From contig OX326960.1 in NCBI GenBank assembly GCA_946800325.1, positions 34,687,629-34,751,628 on the forward strand: DNA of 64,000 nucleotides. Direction: 5' to 3'. The notes beneath the pieces were generated by a model. It saw nothing but the letters and a program-made list of their open reading frames with translations. It searched no databases and had not been told where the DNA came from. The position numbers and the translations under genes were made by a program. The stretch comes from Luzula sylvatica (lineage: Eukaryota; Streptophyta; Magnoliopsida; Poales; Juncaceae). This document shows, piece by piece, positions 1 through 10,842 of the stretch (the stretch's first letter is position 1; the number at the start of each line of letters is the position of its first letter).

Positions 1-207
1 TTAGATTAGATCTGATCCTGTATTTTAGTTAAAATTCATGTTTGTTTTGATCAATTTAGTTAGTCTCGGATAAGGAACCAAGTATTTTATGAAAGATGTT
101 TAGATAAATGTTATGATGAATTCAACTTTCAATTTGTGGTGAATTAGCTTTCTTGAGTAGTGGTTAATTTGAATTGAACTTCTAATTTTTGTTTGATCAG
201 ATCCTTG

Positions 208-1245
208 ATGGAGGAAGAAAGCAAAAATTCAGATGCTGCTAAAGAGGAGATTGAGATAAAATCTACTGAAAAGATTTCAGAAAGCGAAAAGGAGAAGGCT
301 GAGGTAGAACTCAAAGTAGATGCTAAATCCACTGAAAAGGAGAAATCCAAGAAAGACAAAAAGCACGAGGACAAGAAGGAAAAGCCAGATGAAGATGAAG
401 ATAAAGAAGAGCTGAAAGAGAAGAAAGAGAAGAAGGAGAAGCATAAGAAGGAAAAAGAAAAAGAGAAATCCGAGGGTTCCGACGAAAAAGATGAAGAGAA
501 AGAAGGTAAAAAGGCCAAGGCCAAGAAAAAGAAAGAAGACGAGAAGTCTCACAAAACAGAAGAGGCCGGTAAGGAGGTAGAAAAGAAGAACGAAAAGGAC
601 GAAAAAAAGAAAGAACCAAAGGATGACGAGTCCGGGGCAAGCCACGATTCTCCGAAGAAGAAAAAGAACAAGAACAAAAAAAAGAAGAAAATCGAAGGAG
701 AAGCGAAAGATGCGGAACACGGCGAACTAAAAGAACGAGATATTGAAATCGGCGAGGCCGCCTCTGACAAGAAAAATCTAGATGAATCGCCCGAGGCAAA
801 GAAGGAAAAGAAGAAGGAGAAGAAAGAAGATCAAGATGGATCGGCCGAGCCGAAGAAGGAAAAGAAAAAGGAGAAGAAAGATAAGAATGTGAAATCAGGG
901 GATTCGGACAAGGACGAGAAGAAAGAGAAAAAGAAGGATAAGAAAGACAAAGAAAAGGAGAAGGACGAAGAGGGTGGCGAGAAGAAAGAGAAAAAGAAGG
1001 ATAAGAAAGACAAAGAAAAGGGGAAGGACGAAGAGGGTGGCGAGAAGAAAGAGAAAAAGAAGGATAAGAAAGACAAAGAAAAGGAGAAGGACGAAGAGGG
1101 TGGCGAGAAGCTGAAGAAGAAGATTGGGAAAATCGACGCAAAGGTTGCGGAGCTACTTGCCGAGAAGGAAGAGATACTGAGTTATATCAACGAGTTGAAG
1201 CAACAGAAACAGGGGGAACAGTCTAAAGTCGAGACTGCTGCATGA
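208..1245 (+). CDS. Lys/Glu-rich KEKE-type protein, function unknown
   Basis: The open frame runs 345 codons from ATG 208 to the TGA ending at 1245. I chose 208 because it is the first ATG after a pyrimidine-rich stretch ending in gatcag at 200, which looks like a 3' splice site, so an upstream non-coding exon is likely. The protein is almost entirely Lys, Glu and Asp with scattered Ser. Tandem 21-residue repeats lie near residues 250-300 (DEEGGEKKEKKKDKKDKEK type). The C-terminal 45 residues differ: a hydrophobic heptad pattern (IGKIDAKVAELLAEKEEILS) suggests a short coiled coil. No signal peptide, membrane span or catalytic motif is seen. Such KEKE proteins are often annotated as triadin-like or glutamate-rich, but that reflects composition rather than homology. 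The single long frame in low-complexity DNA, with an ordered C-terminus, supports a real gene. Function is not assigned. Confidence 0.75.
   Translation: MEEESKNSDAAKEEIEIKSTEKISESEKEKAEVELKVDAKSTEKEKSKKDKKHEDKKEKPDEDEDKEELKEKKEKKEKHKKEKEKEKSEGSDEKDEEKEGKKAKAKKKKEDEKSHKTEEAGKEVEKKNEKDEKKKEPKDDESGASHDSPKKKKNKNKKKKKIEGEAKDAEHGELKERDIEIGEAASDKKNLDESPEAKKEKKKEKKEDQDGSAEPKKEKKKEKKDKNVKSGDSDKDEKKEKKKDKKDKEKEKDEEGGEKKEKKKDKKDKEKGKDEEGGEKKEKKKDKKDKEKEKDEEGGEKLKKKIGKIDAKVAELLAEKEEILSYINELKQQKQGEQSKVETAA
901..1110 (+). repeat. 63-bp in-frame tandem repeat inside the KEKE gene
   Basis: Units 961-1023 and 1024-1086 are nearly identical (ggg versus gag at the end), a partial unit follows at 1087-1110, and a degenerate unit lacking the GG insertion precedes at 901-960. 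The period of 63 bp is 21 codons, so copy-number change would preserve the frame. Confidence 0.85.
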
Positions 1246-1772
1246 TCACTTCGGATCCAACGAACGGTTTGCTAGCTTATGTTTGAGGCCCTTTTTTAAT
1301 TTTCTATTTTCTCTTTTTATTATCGAAAGATAATTGCGAGCAATAAAATGTTAAGGTTTCATAAACGAAGGATAAATAATACGTGAGGATTTCTTTGTTG
1401 ATGTGTGCAAATGGGTGAGAGGCTGAGAGCTGGTCTCGTCTATCTTGTAGTCTGCTTTGTGGAATGGACATTGTTTTGTGAAAATTACTTGTTAATGATT
1501 TTGCTCAAGCGAGCATTGGTTTTTATTTATTCACACTAACTAATACATAGTTTTCATATATTTTTATTATTTATTTCAAACATAATTTTTGATGCAAATT
1601 TAACTAATAAGTACAGAAAGTACATATTTACTTAGTATATTAGTCTTCTTTTCTGTATACATTCATAAATTGAGCAAATCATAATCCATGAATGATTATT
1701 TGATTTCTATTTCTCAAAATAAAACTACGGTTCGTGTAAACACTACTACAATCGGTTCGTGTTATTGACTCG
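1246..1772. other. 3' region between convergent genes
   Basis: AT-rich DNA between the KEKE gene stop and the aldehyde oxidase stop. It must hold both 3' UTRs. An AATAAA signal occurs near 1341-1346 (gcaataaaat), suitable for the plus-strand gene. Nothing else recognised. Confidence 0.5.
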
Positions 1773-4700
1773 TCAACAAAAAGTAGTCTCCAAATACTTC
1801 TCGATGTTATCGAACCCGCAGAACTCCTTCACCACAGGCATGGTTGCAGGTACGGGTAACTGGAATTCGACAGGAGAATTCTTTGACCCCGTTAGCGAAA
1901 ACAATTGTGTTCTAGCTGCTTTTATCGCATCTCTTGTCGCACTATGAACAGACAAAGCAAGAAGCAAAGGCGGCTCTCCAGATGCTGCATGGAATTAACC
2001 ATCTCTATTTTTTTTCTCGTGTTAATAAAAAAATAATTAGTGAGGAGTTAGAGGTACCTTTTGAAGAGAGCACGCGGTTCTTATGATGTCCGCTGTTAAC
2101 CAGCTTTACATTGAACTGTTTCGGGATGGTATCGATAGTTGGTATTTTGTACGTCCACGTACCGTCTGAAGTCACCAACCCATCTGGGTTGGTCGTGTAT
2201 TCCTCTAACATAAAGTACCCGATACCTTGAACAAATGCACCTTCAACCTAATAAAATACATGATCGAAGCTGAGATCCTTGTAAATGAGTAGGAATTGTT
2301 TATATTTCTTTGCATAAAGAACGAATCATGTATGTTTTTGAAATAATTCGTATGACAAACCTGTCCCAAATCTACAGCGGGATTCAAGCTCTGTCCGCAA
2401 TCATAGATAAGATCGCTTTGCAATATCGTGGTTGCTCCTGTGAGAAGATCGATCTCCACCTGTGAAATTTGTGGATCAACATGACATCATTTAGTTTTAA
2501 TATGTAGAAAATGTTAAGGGCCGTAATCTAATTTTAAGAAAAATGAAACCTAATAATTAGGAACAAGAATTTAAATGATATTATTTTACTTTTATCAAAA
2601 ATGACAAACATACCTCTGAAATTGCAGCTCCGTAGTTAAGATAAGACGTGGTTACATTGTCAGGAACCCAAAATGCACTCGCGGATAAGTTCACACTCAC
2701 CATACTCGCCTGCAATAAAAGTAGATGCATGATAAAAAGAAAGAGAAAGAGAGAGAATAACCTCTTATACAAGCAAATTCTACTAATAAATCACCTTTTG
2801 AATTAACGCTTCCCACGAAACAGAACCACTTCCCCCTTCCAACAAAGGTTTTAATCTCTCAACGAGAATATTACACGAAAGTCTAACTGCCTCACAGCTA
2901 GACTCTGACGTAGTACTGCCAGCTGTCCAGCCCCCTTGTATCAGACTAACCGTATCTGCCTGAACAACCCTCACCTTCTCCAAAAGTCCGTCTCCTCCAT
3001 TATACCCTAATTGCCCCAAACCAAAAGCGGCCATTTGTTTCACTTTGGTCCATAACCCTTGCCCCAACTCGATCCCTCCTACCTCAACCAGCACCGAACC
3101 ATCACTAAGTATCGAAACTTTACCAGGCGTAGGTCTAAGCATAACATGATAAATAATCGGTACACACGAAACACCCCTTTTTCTCCAAATATTAAATTTA
3201 TTAAATTTACGAGCCGCCTCCACTCGTTCCTCATAACTCGCAGTCGAAACCAATTCCGACACAAGCGAAGGGAGAGTATAATCCGAAGCGTCCTCGACAC
3301 TACCTTGATAAAACAAAGAAAGACTCTCGTACGAATGAAGGTTTCTTTCTCTTATCGAAAGCACATCAAGAGCAAGAACGGACGCTACGTGCTCGATAAC
3401 AGCTTCGGCAATGTACGACCCTTGTACCTCTCCTGGGGCCCGCATGGCAGACTTGGTACATAAATTCGTTTTACATACCTTTATGTCGAACGAAAGGGCG
3501 CCCCAGTTGTATTTCTTTAGAGGTCCAACAAGGTTATGAGGAATTATTGGAGATACATCTGGAGTCGCGCCAGCATTTATTAGTATGTCTAGATGGAGGG
3601 CTGTGATTTTTCCATCGGATTTGAATCCAACGGAGTAGGTTACCTTCATGGGATGCCGGCCTCCAGACATTACCATGTCGGTCTTTCGATCTAGATACAT
3701 CCTCACGGGTCTGTGTAGTTTATATGCAGCAAGTGCACTTGCAACCGCCACCTGGATTTAAAACATTCAGCCATATATTTGAATATAAAAATAAAACTAC
3801 GAAAATGAAAATATGGTAGGAGAAACGTACGGGGATGGATCTGACGGCTTTTCCACCGAAGCCGCCACCAACTCTTCTTGTAATGACACGCACATTATGA
3901 ATGGGGAGGCCAAGGCACGTCGCAATCGAACTCTGTACCGTCTCGGGGGTCTGGCTCGACGTGTACACAACCATGCAGTTATCTTCATCCGGTACTGCTA
4001 GAGCAGTTTGAGTTTCCATGTAAAACCAATATTGCGATCCCAGACTAACCTGCAAACAAAATAGAAAAAATAGTAACTAACATAACGTGAAAAAGGCAAT
4101 GTGGATGTGAATACAATAATATAGATATAGAACAAGTACCTCGGCAGACATAATTTTGTGATCCGCTTCGGCCATCCCTTTGGAAAAATCGCCGATTTGT
4201 TGGGGATAAAGGAAAGGAGGTACGCCAAAAAAGCTCGACCTTTTAACAGCTTCTTCAACAGTTAAAATTGGCGATTCCAAATTCTCTGTGTTGTACGTAA
4301 CTACGGCATGCCTTGCCGCTATATTCGCAAATCTTTGCGACTCCCCAATCTATAAAAAAGAAAATTCAACTTCTCATCCGTGAGCACAAAATAATAATAT
4401 TTTAAAATAAGTTAAGGAAGAGTAAAATGGTACCACAACAGCAAGAGGTTGGCCAGCATATTCTGTAAGTGAATCGGCAAATAGGGGTTCGGATCCAAAC
4501 ATAGTTTTTGCTCCTAAATTACTTCCACCTTTTGGAATGTCGTCAACAGATAGAACCGAAACAATTTTCTCTTTTGAAGAAGGGAGCATTTCGAAGCCCT
4601 CGACACGAGCTAATGGTTTTGTGCTATAAACAAATGCCCCGTAAAGACAGTCTTTCAATGAGGGGATATCATCAACATAAACAGCTTCACCTGAGAAAAA

Positions 4701-7105
4701 ATATTTATTTTTTGAAAATAAAATAATTGAGAGTCATTTTGAAATTCAAGAATTGAGGTTGATACCTGAAGCTTGCATTTCTGCGCCGAATTTCTTGGCG
4801 GGTTTACCAACAGGAAGATACTCTGTGCTAAATTCTACTTCTTGATTCGAAGATAGAAGTTTTTGATTTTCGTTTTGGATGTTCGTAATATGTCCGTTCG
4901 AATATTCGATGTTGAAACGAGCATTATTTTCAGGTTTCCCCAATTCTTTTGCAAATGGAGAGAGAAATTTGAAAAGAAAAGCAACGGCTAAGCTGGGCCT
5001 GTAAGTAGCGTGTCTCGTACCTTCTTTCACAACTAGGGTTAGCCTAAGCAATCTAATCGCTTCGAGAAGAACAGACGCATTGACCATTTTACCCTTGAGA
5101 AACTCCTCAACATTCCTAGCCCTAATCGCATGCTCTGTTCCGTACGCACCGAAAGCCAATTGTACATTATCCAAAACAACATTTTCTGTTTTCTCGTCGA
5201 TACGAATTTGCGCCAAGAAAGCCGAATTGAGATAAGACACGGCATTGCCAAAGGGACGCGGCGCAGCTCGGTACGTCTCGAACAGCACTTCGGTACACAA
5301 ATTCCAAGAAGGTATAAAAACACTCAAAAGTAGGGTTTTGTCCTCACATGGAGGCATTTCTAAGAATTCCTCGAGTGAAAATCTTAGAATTTCCAAACCG
5401 TTATGAACACAAACAATCGAACCAATTGCGAGAAGTATCGTCGCAATGTCTGATTCGAACTGGTTTCTTTGAGCCATGATAATATTGCCTCCTATACTCG
5501 CCATGTTTCGAATAAACTTCGATGCGATCTTCTCCATGTGATTAGCGAGCTTATCAAACACGGTTATTTCAGTTTCTCCCCTTAGTAGTTCGATAACCCT
5601 AGAAATTGAAATTGCTGCTCCAATTTCAATGCCATCGTTATCTCTTCGAACAGATGTTAATTCGGGAATGGCTTTTAAATTAACGTAATGATCGTGCGAA
5701 TCTAATTCTTGATAAACCCCAGAAGAGGTGTTTCCTACGACTATTTTATAATTATTTTCGGTTAAGGGTTCAGAACTAATTAAATTATGCAACTCATCTA
5801 TGCTTTTGGGATGATACCAACCAATACTACCACTTGCAAAATTTCGACTATCCATACATGTTTTAGATTTCATCTCGGATTTCAAGAACTCGGGAAAAGT
5901 GGAAACTGTTTCGGGAGAGTAAAAGGGCAATTCGGTAATATCTTCACCATCGTCTCCTTTCTTATGAAATGAACTAAACCCTAAATCCTCTATATCTACA
6001 TCTGCAGCAAAACTCTTGCATGCATCGACTATAGGTCTGTAACCGGTACAACGACACAAATTACCCGAAATAGCCTTCTCTGCCTCGGAAACGGTGAGCT
6101 TAGAGAACCCATTGGGAGGCTCGGTTCTGTTAGCGTCTTTATCTGCATTTACGAGAGCGGAGAAGAGAGACATGCACATTCCAGGAGTGCAAAACCCGCA
6201 TTGCGAGGCGTGAAACCCCGCGATTCTTTCGTGGATAGCATGGTATCCCTTTTTTATATTTCCGAGACCTTCTGAAGTAGTAACGGAGCAGTGGTTTATA
6301 CTGTGAAGAAGTGTTAAGCATGAGCTCACCGAATCGTCCTTGACTTGTTCGGTGATTGGGTCGAATTTTGATAGAAGAACGACACAAGCACCGCAACCAC
6401 CTACGATTTAGAGTAGAAAAATATAGAATTGTGAAATGTAGAATGTTATTTTAGGGAGAGACATAGTGAACGCTTAAGAGGGAATCAATTCCCTTCAAAA
6501 GAAAGCACACTCGTATGGAATTACAATTCACAATCATGCCTATCCAAAAGTAATTGGTTGTTCATTCTTCTTTTGACTATTAACCAAGAATCGTCTTTAA
6601 AAGCATGAATTGTAAAATTTGAAACAACAACAGAGAATAAAAGGCAAGTGCTAATTTTGCAGAGTAATGGAACTTATGGAAAGAATACAATTGTCAACCG
6701 CAAGTATGATATCTTACGGATGATACAATCACCGAATTATTTCACAAATTTAACCCCGAAATGCACATGTCATCATCTTAGCAATACAAATGAGTAAGGT
6801 TGGTTAAAATTAAATGAGATCCAATGGCCAATTTAAACTTCGGTAACAAGTTTGTGGAATACTTCGGGGTTCCTAGCATTTTTTATTGTTCTAGACCAGA
6901 AAAGTTCAAACCACGCGTGACAAAACAATAATAAGAAGAGAAGCGCATACGAATCGTATAAATCAATCTCACCTTCGCCACATCCAAGCTTGGGACCCTT
7001 GAAACGGGTCTGAGTTCTCAAAAACTCAAGCAAGGTCATCGAAGGGTCCAAACCCGACACCTCAAACCTCCCGCCATTAATGGCGAGAACCAAGCTTCCA
7101 TGCAT
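1773..7105 (-). CDS. Aldehyde oxidase (molybdenum cofactor enzyme), ten exons
   Basis: Exons on the minus strand: 7105-6973, 6400-4766, 4690-4434, 4349-4140, 4049-3831, 3751-2795, 2709-2614, 2459-2361, 2247-2058, 1984-1773. All introns are GT-AG. The total is 4008 nt, 1335 aa, the usual plant AO size (about 1340-1370). The N-terminus has plant-type [2Fe-2S] cysteines (C42, C47, C50, C72) and a second cluster (C112, C115, C160, C162 in QCGFC and NLCRC). The FAD domain has VVGNTSSG and SIGGN. The molybdopterin domain has GGGFGGKA near 808, MRAPGE near 921 and SGEPP near 1269, whose Glu is the expected catalytic base. Plant AOs oxidise aldehydes in the cytosol; AAO3-type members make abscisic acid and others act on indole-3-acetaldehyde or stress aldehydes. 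The substrate cannot be told from sequence. An in-frame ATG at 7216 would add 37 residues, but 7105 matches typical family N-termini better. No disabling change is seen. Confidence 0.93.
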
Positions 7106-7333
7106 CTCTATCTGTTTCTCCTCGTTCCCCTTGTTGGGTTTATCCTGCGCCCGCTTAAGAATTGTGTAACTGTGGGGGCTATATTTGATTCGTTGGATTT
7201 TTAGTTTTTTACTCAATACTTGCTCGGTGGAAACGACAAAGGTAGAAGACTAGAGAGTGTAGACAAAGAAGAGTGAACAAAGAAATGTTTCCGAAAGAGA
7301 GGAGGAAAAGAGACTTCCTCTGGATCCCCGTAG

Positions 7334-7339
7334 CACGTG
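7334..7339. promoter_or_regulatory. G-box (CACGTG) upstream of aldehyde oxidase
   Basis: A palindromic CACGTG followed by GG (ABRE-like core) lies about 230 bp upstream of the chosen AO start. G-box/ABRE elements bind bZIP and bHLH factors, and several AO genes are drought- or ABA-responsive, so the position is plausible. It sits at the edge of a dispersed repeat (see 7355-10705), so it may have arrived with that element. No experimental support. Confidence 0.35.
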
Positions 7340-7394
7340 GGTTACACATGGTGGGAGCATTTTTGCATGCAATTTTTTTTTTTTTTTTTTAAGT

Positions 7395-8714
7395 AAAAAG
7401 TCTGTTTTTTTGTCCCTAACCAATATCGAAATATTCAACTTGCTTCATGACTATTTTTTTTGGTCATCTTGGTCCCTAAACTTGCTATTTTTCTTCGATT
7501 TGTTATCTCCGTCCAATAACTCGTGCCCCCCAGTTAAATGGCTGTTAAATATGCTGACGTGACATTATTTTATACTTATTTTATGTTGATGTGACAAGTA
7601 TTCAAATTCAAAAATCTCTTTCTTTACCAACGGGCCGTCGGTAATCGTCGAGCCATCGGTAATACTGTATGAGCCGTCGGTAATATTGTATGAGCCGTCG
7701 GTAAGGGTGAAACTGCGACGGGCCGACGGTAAAGGTCTCACTATCAGTGACGGGCCGTCGGTAATATATGTTGTATTTTTGTATTGTTCGTTATATTTCG
7801 TTTGATTTATATTATTATTATTTAATTGAAATAATTGATTGATAATATGTTATGTTGAATGTAGTTATGTTGGATATAATTTTGTTGATATATTTATTTT
7901 ATGTGTCCATTAATATGTTATGTCCAATATTTTATGTGTCCATTAATATGTTATGTCCATTAATAATTGATTTTTATTTTTTATAAATAATTTTGTGTAA
8001 ATGGACCAATTGAAATAAACAATTGAAATAAAATTGAATAAAATTATTTATAAAATTATTTATTTCAATTGTTTATTTCAATTGGTCCATTTACACAAAA
8101 TTATTTATAAATAATGCAAATCAATTATTAATGGACATAACATATTAATGGACACATAAAATATTGGACATAACATATTAATGAAAATCAATTATTAATT
8201 GACACATAAAATAAATATATCAACAAAATTATACCCAACATAACTACATTCAACATAACATATTATCAATCAATTATTTTAATTAAATAATAATAATATA
8301 AATCAAACGAAATATAACGAAAAATACAAAAATACAACATATATTACTGACGGCCCGTCGCTGATAGTGAGACCTTTACCGACGGCCCGTCGCTGTTTCA
8401 CCTTTACCGACGGCTCGTACAATATTACCGACGGCTCATACAATATTACCGACGGCTCGACGATTACCGACGGCCCGTCGGTAAAGAAAGGGATTTTTGA
8501 ATTTGAATACTTGCCACGTCAACATAAAATAAGTATAAAATAATGCCACGTCAGCATATTTAACAGCCATTTAATTGGGGGGCACGAGTTATTGGACGGA
8601 GGGGGCAAATCGAACAAAAATAGCACGTTTAGGGGGCAAGATGACCAAAAAAAATAGTCAGGGGGTAAGTTGAACATTTCGGTATTTGTTAGGGACCAAA
8701 AACAGACTTTTTCC
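7395..8714. mobile_element. Long foldback (palindromic) transposon, non-autonomous
   Basis: The 1.32-kb segment is almost entirely one palindrome centred near 8050. The left arm begins aaaaagtctgtttttttgtc and the right arm ends with its inverse (gaccaaaaacagacttttt). Arms of about 640 bp keep roughly 90 percent identity by eye. Within the arms the motif GACGGGCCGTCGGTAA and variants recur several times, each itself a hairpin. No coding capacity. Structure fits a Mutator-like foldback MITE, but I could not fix a TSD because the flanks are T-rich. It lies about 290 bp upstream of the aldehyde oxidase start. Confidence 0.75.
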
Positions 8715-9173
8715 TTTTTAAAACGAAAATTTAAAAATAAACTCCTTTCAAAAAATATTCCATAAATAATTCATAACTGGTTACCGGATTTTAAAATCCC
8801 GGTGTTATAATTTTTTCTGACAAAAGACAAACCGTGATTTTAAAATCAGTTAGAAATTTAATTAAAAATATAATATATTTTCTCAAATTTTACCATAACA
8901 TTCTCTATGATCTAATTAGCACATTTAATTAAAATGATAACTAATACATGTTAGCTATTAATTTAATACAAATTAATATTTATTCGAATTCATAAATTTG
9001 AATCAATATTAATGAATATTTAATTATATGTTTTAGTTATTACGTTAATTAAACGTAATAGTACAATAATGGAGAATTCGGTAGATAAATTTTGGAGGAG
9101 AATAAAAAATCTTTTTTTTTAACATCATGTTTACTGTTCATCCATTGAAAAAGAATATAAAATTTTAATCTCC
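8715..9173. other. Intervening non-coding DNA
   Basis: AT-rich DNA between the foldback and the solo LTR. The first about 90 bp match the inverse of 10590-10680 (older host element). No open frame or RNA gene seen. Confidence 0.4.
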
Positions 9174-10584
9174 TGTTGATCCAAATATCCTAAGGTTTGA
9201 TTATATCAAAACACTGTCAATACTAACGGTTTCAGTTAAGACCAACTTGTAGGATAAGTAGGTTCAACGGACTAAGGATGATCAAAAGAGACGATTGAAG
9301 AATTCAAGACGAAGATCATCCGTGAAAGGAAAGGTGTCAAGACGTTGAAGAATTCAAGACGTAAGCTTTCCGTGAGTTGGGATCATCAAAATAAATCATA
9401 GGAATTCCAAAGAACTTCTCATACTTATCAAGGTCAAAAGATAAATTCGAAACACGATGAAATGGAAAATTGGAAAATCATCATACCAGATTATGGTTCG
9501 TTCGAACGAACAATACAGTGCGTTCGAACGAACCAAGACCTGGTATTGTGAGGAAATAGACAACACTAGACACAATTAATATTCGTTCGAACGAACAAAT
9601 ATGTTCGTTCGAACGAACATTCATGGTTCGTTCCACTCATAGAACAAACTCTAAATCACTCCAAGTTAGTTCGAACGAACAATATAGTTAGTTCGAACGA
9701 ACCAAGATCTGGTGTTGTAAGAAAATATACCAAAACTAGACACAATTAATATTCGTTCGAACGAACGAACTTATTTGTTCGTTCGAACGAACCTTCATGG
9801 TTCGTTCCAAGATTCATAGAACGAACTATGAACGAATCCATGCCCGTTCGAATGAACCTATGGGTCCGTTCGAACGAACCCATCGTGTCTATGAATATTT
9901 CATTTGAAACGGCTAGTTCAAATTGCAGTCAGTTCGAACGAACCTATCAATTCGTTCGAACGAACTATGTAATTTTTACACAGTTTGAGTGGGTTCTATG
10001 AGTTATATAAATAGAACCATTCATACCTTTCTCTCTCTAACTTTTTCACAAAAAATCATTCTACATCCAAAAGAGAGAAATACTTCAAGCCGTGATTTCC
10101 TAATCTCTTGATAGTGTGATTCAACCTTCTAGATCCAAGATCTATCTTCGAATCTTCTCTTCTATACGATTCCCAACTCACGTGACCGATCACGTTGTAG
10201 TTCGTATTAGAACCGTGTAATAGGCTAGCTCTAAGATTGTAAAGCCCGCTATAGATCGATAGAAAACGTGTAAATCGATCTAGGCAAACCTTGTACGAGT
10301 GAGTTGGAATTCAATCGAAAGCCCAAAACGGCACAAGGTATTCCCGGAGACGTAGGTACTTGCAACTAATCGAATTGGTCGATTAAGAAAGTAAAGGGTG
10401 AGTTAAAGCTACATAGCAACCACCTACCGAACTCCGTAACAAACATCGTGTGTTCAAGTGTTTGGTAATTTCTACTTTATTCAAATTACATTAATTAGCT
10501 TCCGCATTTGGAATTTGTATACCTAGTCGAAAATTACCTACTAGGTTACCTATTCACCCCCCTCTAGGTTAGAATTAACCAACA
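9174..10584 (+). mobile_element. Solo LTR, family A (perfect TCTCC target-site duplication)
   Basis: The 1411-bp element starts TGTTGATCCAAATATCC and ends GAATTAACCAACA, so it has TG...CA ends. The five bases TCTCC are present exactly at 9169-9173 and again at 10585-10589, the signature of retrotransposon integration. No internal domain or second LTR is nearby, so it is a solo LTR left by LTR-LTR recombination. A TATA box (ttatataaatag, near 10003) lies about 580 bp before the 3' end, giving plus-strand orientation. A second copy of the same LTR, reversed and broken by insertions, lies at 39510-51918. Confidence 0.9.
9490..9970. repeat. Cluster of TTCGTTCGAACGAA palindromes in the LTR
   Basis: About a dozen complete or partial copies of the self-complementary motif TTCGTTCGAACGAAC lie in 480 bp, upstream of the LTR TATA box and hence in U3. 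Spacing is irregular. The other family A copy carries the same array at about 49750-50370. Confidence 0.8.
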
Positions 10585-10842
10585 TCTCCTTCATAACCGG
10601 AATTTATAAACCAGTTATGAATTATTTCTGGAATATTTTTCTGAAAGGGGATAATTTTTTTGAATTTTCGTTTTAAAAAGGGTTACATGCAGAAATGCTC
10701 TTTACACGTGGAAATGGAAAACTAGAGTTAAATAGTCGAATATTATAAAGAATTTTTTATTGATACGGAGCGTCCAAGATGGGGTTATATAACTTATATA
10801 TTCCTGGTTAGATATGGTGTCTCCGTCTCACTTAGGGGCCGT

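Larger units (their letters stand above)
7355..10705. repeat. Interrupted inverted-repeat element hosting two later insertions
   Basis: The left border (gcatttttgcatgcaa, about 7358-7373) is the inverse of acatgcagaaatgctc near 10687-10702. The next part of the right arm (10590-10680: cagttatgaattatttctgg ... ttttcgttttaaaaag) is the inverse of 8716-8800. The two arms therefore belong to one older element, split by the foldback at 7395-8714 and by the solo LTR at 9174-10584. A related sequence recurs at 38455-38665. Outer limits are approximate and no TSD was found. Confidence 0.5.

Noticed and set aside
323..1141. Long minus-strand frames opposite the KEKE gene (Ser/Pro- and Phe-rich)
   Set aside because: They are antisense readings of AAG/GAG-rich codons and have no independent features.
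7395..8714. rRNA or structured ncRNA suggested by the strong hairpins
   Set aside because: Pairing spans the whole element as a transposon palindrome, and the GACGGGCC hairpins repeat without an RNA family pattern.
9490..9970. CRISPR-like array of TTCGTTCGAACGAAC
   Set aside because: Spacing is irregular, the motif is a perfect palindrome within an LTR, and the genome is plant nuclear.
9490..9970. Heat-shock elements made of TTCGTTCGAACGAA
   Set aside because: TTC and GAA are not at the 5-bp phase required for an HSE. The better match is the GAAAGTTCTAGAT site of family B.
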